The position numbers were made by a program, and so were the translations under genes. DNA of 64,000 nucleotides from Streptomyces neyagawaensis. Lineage in GTDB: Bacteria > Actinomycetota > Actinomycetes > Streptomycetales > Streptomycetaceae. This document shows, one piece after another, positions 59,717 to 64,000 of the stretch (position 1 is its first letter; each line of letters starts with the position of its first letter). The notes under the pieces are model-generated. The model saw only the letters and a list, made by a program, of their open reading frames with translations, ran no database searches and was not told the DNA's origin. The stretch spans positions 1 through 64,000 of the forward strand of contig NZ_JAMGBG010000051.1 of NCBI RefSeq assembly GCF_023516595.1, in the 5' to 3' direction.

Positions 59717-59867
59717 GCCCCCACCCTAAGGACCGACCGATGGGATGGACGGCCCGACCGGTGGCGTAGATTTCCCTGAGGGCTGCGCCCACCCGGCGGT
59801 GGCTCCAACCACAGGCGTACGCGACAGCCGAGACAGGCCGATCACTGCAAGGGGAGACAGCGCGCTC

Positions 59868-60659
59868 ATGAGCGATGTTCTGGAGCTGGAGGACGTATCC
59901 GTGGTCCGCGAGGGCCGGGCTCTGGTGGACCAGGTCTCCTGGTCGGTCAAGGAGGGCGAGCGCTGGGCCATCCTCGGCCCGAACGGCGCGGGCAAGACCA
60001 CCCTCCTCAACGTCGCGTCCAGCTACCTCTACCCCAGCAAGGGCACCGCCACGATCCTCGGCGAGACCCTCGGCCGGGTCGACGTCTTCGAACTGCGCCC
60101 CCGCATCGGCATGGCCGGCATCGCCATGGCGGAGAAGCTCCCCAAGCGCCAGACCGTCCTGCAGACCGTGCTGACCGCCGCGTACGGCATGACGGCCACC
60201 TGGAACGAGGACTACGAGGAGATCGACGAGCTCCGTGCCCGCGCCTTCCTCGACCGCCTCGGCATGACCGAGTACGTCGACCGCAAGTTCGGCACCCTCT
60301 CCGAGGGCGAGCGCAAGCGCACCCTCATCGCCCGCGCCCTGATGGCCGACCCCGAGCTGCTCCTCCTCGACGAGCCCGCCGCCGGCCTCGACCTCGGTGG
60401 CCGCGAGGACCTCGTCCGCCGGCTCGGCCGCCTCGCCCGCGACCCCATCGCCCCCTCCATGATCATGGTCACGCACCATGTCGAGGAGATCCCCCCGGGC
60501 TTCACCCACGTCCTGATGATCCGTCAGGGCAAGGTCCTCGCCGCGGGCCCCCTGGAGCTGGAGCTGACCTCCCGCAACCTCTCCCTCTGCTTCGGTCTCC
60601 CGCTCGTCGTCGAGCAGGTCGGCGAGCGCTGGACGGCCCAGGGCCTGCCCCTCACCTGA
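59868..60659 (+). CDS. ABC transporter ATP-binding protein (lone)
   Basis: 263 aa. Walker A GPNGAGKTT, signature LSEGERKRTLIARAL, Walker B LLLLDEPAAGLDLGG, and His in VTHHVEEI. ATG 59868 has GGGGAG about 11 bases upstream; the frame could extend left but without ribosome site. The 'LSEGE' signature and length match lone cytoplasmic ATPases of the ModF/YhiH-like group in Streptomyces. No permease is adjacent (the next gene is NfeD), so its partner is elsewhere or it acts alone. Confidence 0.88.
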   Translation: MSDVLELEDVSVVREGRALVDQVSWSVKEGERWAILGPNGAGKTTLLNVASSYLYPSKGTATILGETLGRVDVFELRPRIGMAGIAMAEKLPKRQTVLQTVLTAAYGMTATWNEDYEEIDELRARAFLDRLGMTEYVDRKFGTLSEGERKRTLIARALMADPELLLLDEPAAGLDLGGREDLVRRLGRLARDPIAPSMIMVTHHVEEIPPGFTHVLMIRQGKVLAAGPLELELTSRNLSLCFGLPLVVEQVGERWTAQGLPLT

Positions 60660-60795
60660 CCTCCAACTTCTCCCGCCGATCCGCCCGTCGGGCGCCCCCG
60701 CTCCACAACCAGGGCCGGACGCAACCGACTTGGCGGATCCGCTGTAAGCGATCTTTGACCGTGCGCTCTGTCGGCGGGGCGATCCCGGTCCTACC

Positions 60796-61236
60796 ATGGA
60801 CGATGTGGACAGCATCGACGCATGGGTGTGGTGGCTGATAGGCGCGGCCGGGCTCGGGATCGCCCTCGTCGTGACCGCGATGCCGGAACTGGGCATGCTC
60901 GCCCTGGGCGCCGTCGCCGGCGCCGTGACCGCGGGACTGGGCGGCGGTGTCGTCCTCCAAGTGGTCGTCTTCGCTGTCGTGTCGGTGGCCCTCATCGCCG
61001 TCGTACGGCCCGTGGCCGCCCGCCACAGAGCCGGGCGGCCCGAACTCGCCACGGGGATCGACGCCCTGAAGGGCAAGCACGCCGTCGTCCTGGAACGGGT
61101 CGACGGCTCCGGCGGCCGTATCAAGCTCGGCGGCGAGATCTGGTCCGCCCGCTCCCTCGACTCCGGGCTCACCTTCGAGGTGGGCCAGGAGGTCGACGTC
61201 GTGGAGATCGAAGGAGCCACCGCGATCGTCATGTGA
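60796..61236 (+). CDS. NfeD family protein
   Basis: 146 aa. Three helices in the first 75 residues (VWWLIGAAGLGIALVVTAMPELGMLALGAVAGAVTAGLGGGVVLQVVVFAVVSVALIAVV), then an OB-fold: LKGKHAVVLERVDGSGGRIKLGGEIWSARSLDSGLTFEVGQEVDVVEIEGATAIVM. NfeD proteins pair with SPFH proteins in membrane microdomains; the SPFH gene follows by 158 bp. Start ATG 60796 or GTG 60805. Confidence 0.9.
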   Translation: MDDVDSIDAWVWWLIGAAGLGIALVVTAMPELGMLALGAVAGAVTAGLGGGVVLQVVVFAVVSVALIAVVRPVAARHRAGRPELATGIDALKGKHAVVLERVDGSGGRIKLGGEIWSARSLDSGLTFEVGQEVDVVEIEGATAIVM

Positions 61237-61394
61237 CCTCGCACGACGCGGTCACGACGCGATCACGCAATGCACCGAACGTCCCACCTGGCAGGCGCTG
61301 TTCTGCCAGACTCGACGAGCAAGATCCTCAACAGGCAAACAGGCATAAGATCTTCCACAGGCGCCGCGGCGGAGAAGGGCACGGGGAGCGAACG

Positions 61395-62342
61395 ATGGAA
61401 CCGATCATCATCGTCCTGATCATTCTGGTGGTGTTGGTCTTCATCGCCCTGATCAAGACCATCCAGGTCATCCCACAGGCGAGCGCCGCCATCGTGGAGC
61501 GCTTCGGCCGCTACACGCGCACGCTCAACGCGGGCCTCAACATCGTGGTCCCGTTCATCGACTCCATCCGCAACCGCATCGACCTCCGCGAACAGGTCGT
61601 GCCGTTCCCGCCCCAGCCGGTGATCACCCAGGACAACCTGGTCGTGAACATCGACACGGTCATCTACTACCAGGTGACCGACGCCCGCGCCGCCACCTAC
61701 GAGGTCGCCAGCTACATCCAGGCGATCGAGCAGCTCACCGTCACCACCCTCCGCAACATCATCGGTGGCATGGACCTGGAGCGGACCCTGACCTCCCGCG
61801 AGGAGATCAACGCGGCCCTGCGCGGCGTCCTCGACGAGGCGACCGGCAAGTGGGGCATCCGCGTCAACCGCGTCGAGCTGAAGGCGATCGAGCCGCCCAC
61901 CTCCATCCAGGACTCGATGGAGAAGCAGATGCGCGCCGACCGTGACAAGCGCGCCGCGATCCTCACCGCCGAAGGTACGCGCCAGGCGGCGATCCTGACC
62001 GCCGAGGGTGAGAAGCAGTCCCAGATCCTGCGCGCCGAGGGTGAGGCCAAGGCCGCCGCCCTGCGCGCCGAGGGTGAGGCACAGGCCGTCCGTACGGTCT
62101 TCGAGGCCATCCACGCCGGTGACCCGGACCAGAAGCTCCTCTCCTACCAGTACCTCCAGATGCTCCCGAAGATCGCCGAGGGCGACGCCAACAAGCTCTG
62201 GATCGTCCCCAGCGAGATCGGCGACGCCCTGAAGGGCCTATCCGGTGCCATGGGCAACTTCGGCAACCTGGGCGGCGGCCCCACCGTTCCCAAGCCGGCC
62301 GACGGCAACGCCGACCGCCGCGAGAAGCCGGCCATCGACTGA
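61395..62342 (+). CDS. SPFH/Band 7 family membrane protein (stomatin-like)
   Basis: 315 aa. One N-terminal helix (IIIVLIILVVLVFIALIKTIQVI), Band 7 domain (ASAAIVERFGRYTRTLNAGLNIVVPFIDSIRNRIDLREQVVPFPPQPVITQDNLVVNIDTVIYYQV), then a coiled coil with repeats TAEGTRQAAILTAEGEKQSQILRAEGEAKAAALRAEGEAQ and a Gly/Pro tail. The stomatin/QmcA type oligomerises in membrane domains and regulates proteases or channels with NfeD. ATG 61395 has GGGGAGCG upstream. Confidence 0.92.
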   Translation: MEPIIIVLIILVVLVFIALIKTIQVIPQASAAIVERFGRYTRTLNAGLNIVVPFIDSIRNRIDLREQVVPFPPQPVITQDNLVVNIDTVIYYQVTDARAATYEVASYIQAIEQLTVTTLRNIIGGMDLERTLTSREEINAALRGVLDEATGKWGIRVNRVELKAIEPPTSIQDSMEKQMRADRDKRAAILTAEGTRQAAILTAEGEKQSQILRAEGEAKAAALRAEGEAQAVRTVFEAIHAGDPDQKLLSYQYLQMLPKIAEGDANKLWIVPSEIGDALKGLSGAMGNFGNLGGGPTVPKPADGNADRREKPAID

Positions 62343-62345
62343 ACA

Positions 62346-62391
62346 CGACGACGGGCCCGCCCTTCCACCAGGAAGAGCGGGCCCGTCGTCG
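62346..62391. terminator. 15-bp stem-loop between convergent genes
   Basis: CGACGACGGGCCCGC (62346-62360) and GCGGGCCCGTCGTCG (62377-62391) are perfect complements around 16 bases, between the SPFH and HNH genes. Confidence 0.8.
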
Positions 62392-62417
62392 TACGGCAGC
62401 TGTTGTCGACGCGCTCT

Positions 62418-62924
62418 CTACGCGGCGCCCTTGGACAGCCAGTCCGGCAGCGCGTCGAAGTCGTCATGTCCCAGGGACAGCAGCATCGCGTCCGCCGGAG
62501 TCGGCTCGAACGGCTGCCGCAGCAGCGGCATCCCCGCCTCGTCCGGAGTCCGGTTCGCCTTGCGGTGGTTGTCCTCCGCGCACGACGCGACCGTGTTCAG
62601 CCAGCTGTCGGAGCCACCCTTGGACCGCGGCACCACATGGTCCACGGTCGTCGCCCGCCTGCCGCAGTACGCGCACCTGTGCCTGTCCCGTACCAGTACA
62701 CCCCGCCTGGACCATGGCGCTTGTCTTCGGAACGGCACCCTCACGTACCGGCAGAGCCTGATCACCCGGGGCGCCGGTATGTCGACCGCGGCTCCGCGCA
62801 TGCGCAGTTCGGGGTGGGTCTGCTCGACGACGGCCTTGTCCTGCAGCACCAGAACGACGGCTCGGTTGAGCGTCACCGTCGACAGCGGCTCGAAGCTCGC
62901 GTTCAGTACCAGCGTGTCCCGCAT
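62418..62924 (-). CDS. HNH endonuclease
   Basis: 168 aa. The zinc-associated HNH domain is CAYCGRRATTVDHVVPRSKGGSDSWLNTVASCAEDNHRKANRTPDEAGM, with Cys pair CAYC, catalytic DHVVP and final N..K pair. N-terminus is MRDTLVLNASFEPLSTVTLNRAVVLVLQDKAV, common to a family of chromosomal HNH nucleases. AGGAGG lies about 10 bases before ATG 62924. A role in restriction, mobile-element defence or repair is possible; no partner gene lies near. Confidence 0.9.
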   Translation of the reverse strand: MRDTLVLNASFEPLSTVTLNRAVVLVLQDKAVVEQTHPELRMRGAAVDIPAPRVIRLCRYVRVPFRRQAPWSRRGVLVRDRHRCAYCGRRATTVDHVVPRSKGGSDSWLNTVASCAEDNHRKANRTPDEAGMPLLRQPFEPTPADAMLLSLGHDDFDALPDWLSKGAA

Positions 62925-63007
62925 CCCAGCCCACCTCCTGTGCACCAGCCCACCCCCCGGCAGGCTTGGATCAACTGTGGCCGGGCACGCCGAGATGGAC
63001 AACGCAA

Positions 63008-63052
63008 TAAAAAATGCCCGCCTCTGATCACTTCCAAGACCAGAGGCGGGCA
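63008..63052 (-). terminator. strong intrinsic terminator with T-run
   Basis: TGCCCGCCTCTG (63015-63026) pairs with CAGAGGCGGGCA (63041-63052). On the minus strand it is followed by TTTTTTATTG. Such a U-run is rare in this GC-rich genome. It ends the PEBP transcript. Confidence 0.8.
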
Positions 63053-63077
63053 AACGTTCAATGAACGTCCGGCTTCG

Positions 63078-63617
63078 TTACTTTTCCGCTACAGCGGCGT
63101 ACTCCCCGATGAGCTGGGCGCGCGCCAGCGTGTGGAAACGGAGGTTGAATCCCACCACGGCGGGCGAAGCGTCGGAATCCGGGCCGAGCTTCTCCTGATC
63201 CACGGCGTACACCGTGAACACATAACGGTGTGCCGGGTCACCGGGCGGTGGGGCGGCCCCACCGAAGTCACGCGTCCCGTAGTCGTTGCGCGCGTGCACC
63301 GCGCCCTCGGGCAGTCCCTCGAACTTCCCCGACCCCGCACCGGTCGCCAACTCGGTCACGGACACCGGGATGTCGAACACGACCCAGTGCCAGAACCCGC
63401 TGCCCGTGGGGGCGTCCGGGTCGTAGCAGGTCACGGCGAAGCTCTTGGTCTCCGGCGGGAAACCCTCCCAGCGCAGCTGCGGAGAGGTGTTACCGCCCGC
63501 GTAGACCTGAGCGTCCTTGAGCGTCGCCCCCGGCTCGACGTCCTCACTCGTGACCGTGAAGGACGGCACGACCGGATGGAAATCGTGGGGGAGCGGCGGC
63601 CTCTTCGGCTCGGTCAC
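63078..63617 (-). CDS. YbhB/YbcL family (PEBP, Raf kinase inhibitor-like) protein
   Basis: 179 aa. PEBP signature SPQLRWEGFPPETKSFAVTCYDPDAPTGSGFWHWVVFDIPVSVTELATGAG, then HRYVFTVYAVDQEKLGPDSDASPAVVGFNLRFHTLARAQLIGEYAA. The family binds phospholipids or small ligands; the bacterial role is unclear. AGGAGG lies just upstream of the start. It follows the Spo0M gene by 40 bp on the same strand, so may be co-transcribed with it. Confidence 0.92.
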   Translation of the reverse strand: MTEPKRPPLPHDFHPVVPSFTVTSEDVEPGATLKDAQVYAGGNTSPQLRWEGFPPETKSFAVTCYDPDAPTGSGFWHWVVFDIPVSVTELATGAGSGKFEGLPEGAVHARNDYGTRDFGGAAPPPGDPAHRYVFTVYAVDQEKLGPDSDASPAVVGFNLRFHTLARAQLIGEYAAVAEK

Positions 63618-63657
63618 CTCGGTACCTCCTGGTGGATCCTGTGGGTCGGTTCAGAGC

Positions 63658-64000
63658 CTAGAACCAGCTGCGCTTGCTGCCGACCTCCGACAGCCACTGG
63701 TTCAGGTAGGCGGCCCAGTCCGTGTTCCCGTAGTCCTGCAGCCCCACCCGGAACGAACGGAACGAGTCGCTGCCCTCGCTGAACAGCCCCGGCTTCTTGT
63801 CCATCTCCAGCACGACGTCCATCTCGCGCTCGTCGGCGACGAAGCTCAGCTCGACCTGGTTCAGCCCGTGGTACTGCTGCGGCGGGAAGAACTCGATCTC
63901 CTGGTAGAAGGGCAGCTTCTGCCGCGTGCCCCGGATGTGGCCGCGCTCCATGTCCGCGTTCTTGAAGCGGAAGCCCAGCTGGATGAAGGCGTCCAGGATC
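63658..64000 (-). CDS. Spo0M-like sporulation-control protein, N-terminus outside window
   Basis: The visible C-terminal 113 residues read on past the first internal Met (63951) to the edge (ILDAFIQLGFRFKNADMERGHIRGTRQKLPFYQEIEFFPPQQYHGLNQVELSFVADEREMDVVLEMDKK), the arrestin-like second half of Spo0M, so the gene starts to the right. In Bacillus, Spo0M affects entry into sporulation; in Streptomyces the family is conserved with poorly known role. Confidence 0.88.
   Translation of the reverse strand, partial: ILDAFIQLGFRFKNADMERGHIRGTRQKLPFYQEIEFFPPQQYHGLNQVELSFVADEREMDVVLEMDKKPGLFSEGSDSFRSFRVGLQDYGNTDWAAYLNQWLSEVGSKRSWF

Overview
This 64 kb window is ordinary-looking Streptomyces chromosome (core or arm-proximal, not a mobile element). 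The signs are very high GC with strong third-position bias, frequent GTG and some TTG starts, many ATGA/GTGA start-stop overlaps, and family-specific genes: a chaplin, a streptophobe protein, an SGM_5486-type small protein, DUF3099, a Spo0M homologue and an FHA-ABC transporter. The order chaplin E - GAF kinase/NarL regulator - queA/SDR - FHA-ABC - serB - inhA - fabG - tldD/E - tyrS - moaA - actP resembles, from memory, the SCO1800-SCO1825 region of S. coelicolor. That correspondence was not checked. No rRNA, tRNA, phage, transposase or CRISPR locus was seen.

Layout. 1-6.4 kb: truncated alpha/beta hydrolase, unknown HEAT-like protein, VOC protein, an ABC-F ATPase preceded by what looks like a leaderless 7-residue ORF, a small HTH protein and a crotonase. 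6.4-9.7 kb: an alkaline-shock (Asp23) membrane cluster with a divergent P10-family gene. 9.7-15.3 kb: SDR and GH15 hydrolase, then a symporter / SigE-type sigma factor / small membrane protein operon with overlapping ends, and a divergent DUF3311 gene. 15.4-20.2 kb: CstA with its YbdD-like partner, a Streptomyces intergenic repeat, SURF1, a zinc-binding peptide and a DEDDh exonuclease-BRCT protein. 20.2-23.3 kb: a 1026-aa NACHT/leucine-rich-repeat STAND NTPase with a TTA (bldA) codon and a low-GC repeat domain. 23.5-31.4 kb: sterol desaturase, lysoplasmalogenase, CopD-like protein, CoA transferase and two tandem subtilisins.

31.8-43 kb is housekeeping: DUF485/acetate symporter, moaA, DUF3099, GlsB-like protein, tyrS, TldD/TldE and the fatty-acid genes fabG-inhA. 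43-48 kb: a GntR/MFS divergent pair, small membrane proteins, SixA phosphatase and serB. 48.1-48.6 kb is a tandem array of 46/47-bp units just past the low-complexity tail of the streptophobe gene. 51-64 kb: FHA-ABC transporter, transglycosylase, QueA-SDR pair, GAF kinase/NarL regulator with a cluster of CCTAGG boxes, ChpE-like chaplin, ABC ATPase, NfeD plus SPFH protein, HNH nuclease, PEBP protein and the C-terminus of a Spo0M homologue.

The most unusual items are the NACHT-LRR gene, the leaderless mini-ORF before the ABC-F gene, the 46/47-bp repeat array, the CCTAGG box cluster and the transporter-sigma-membrane protein operon. All functions are inferred from sequence reading alone.
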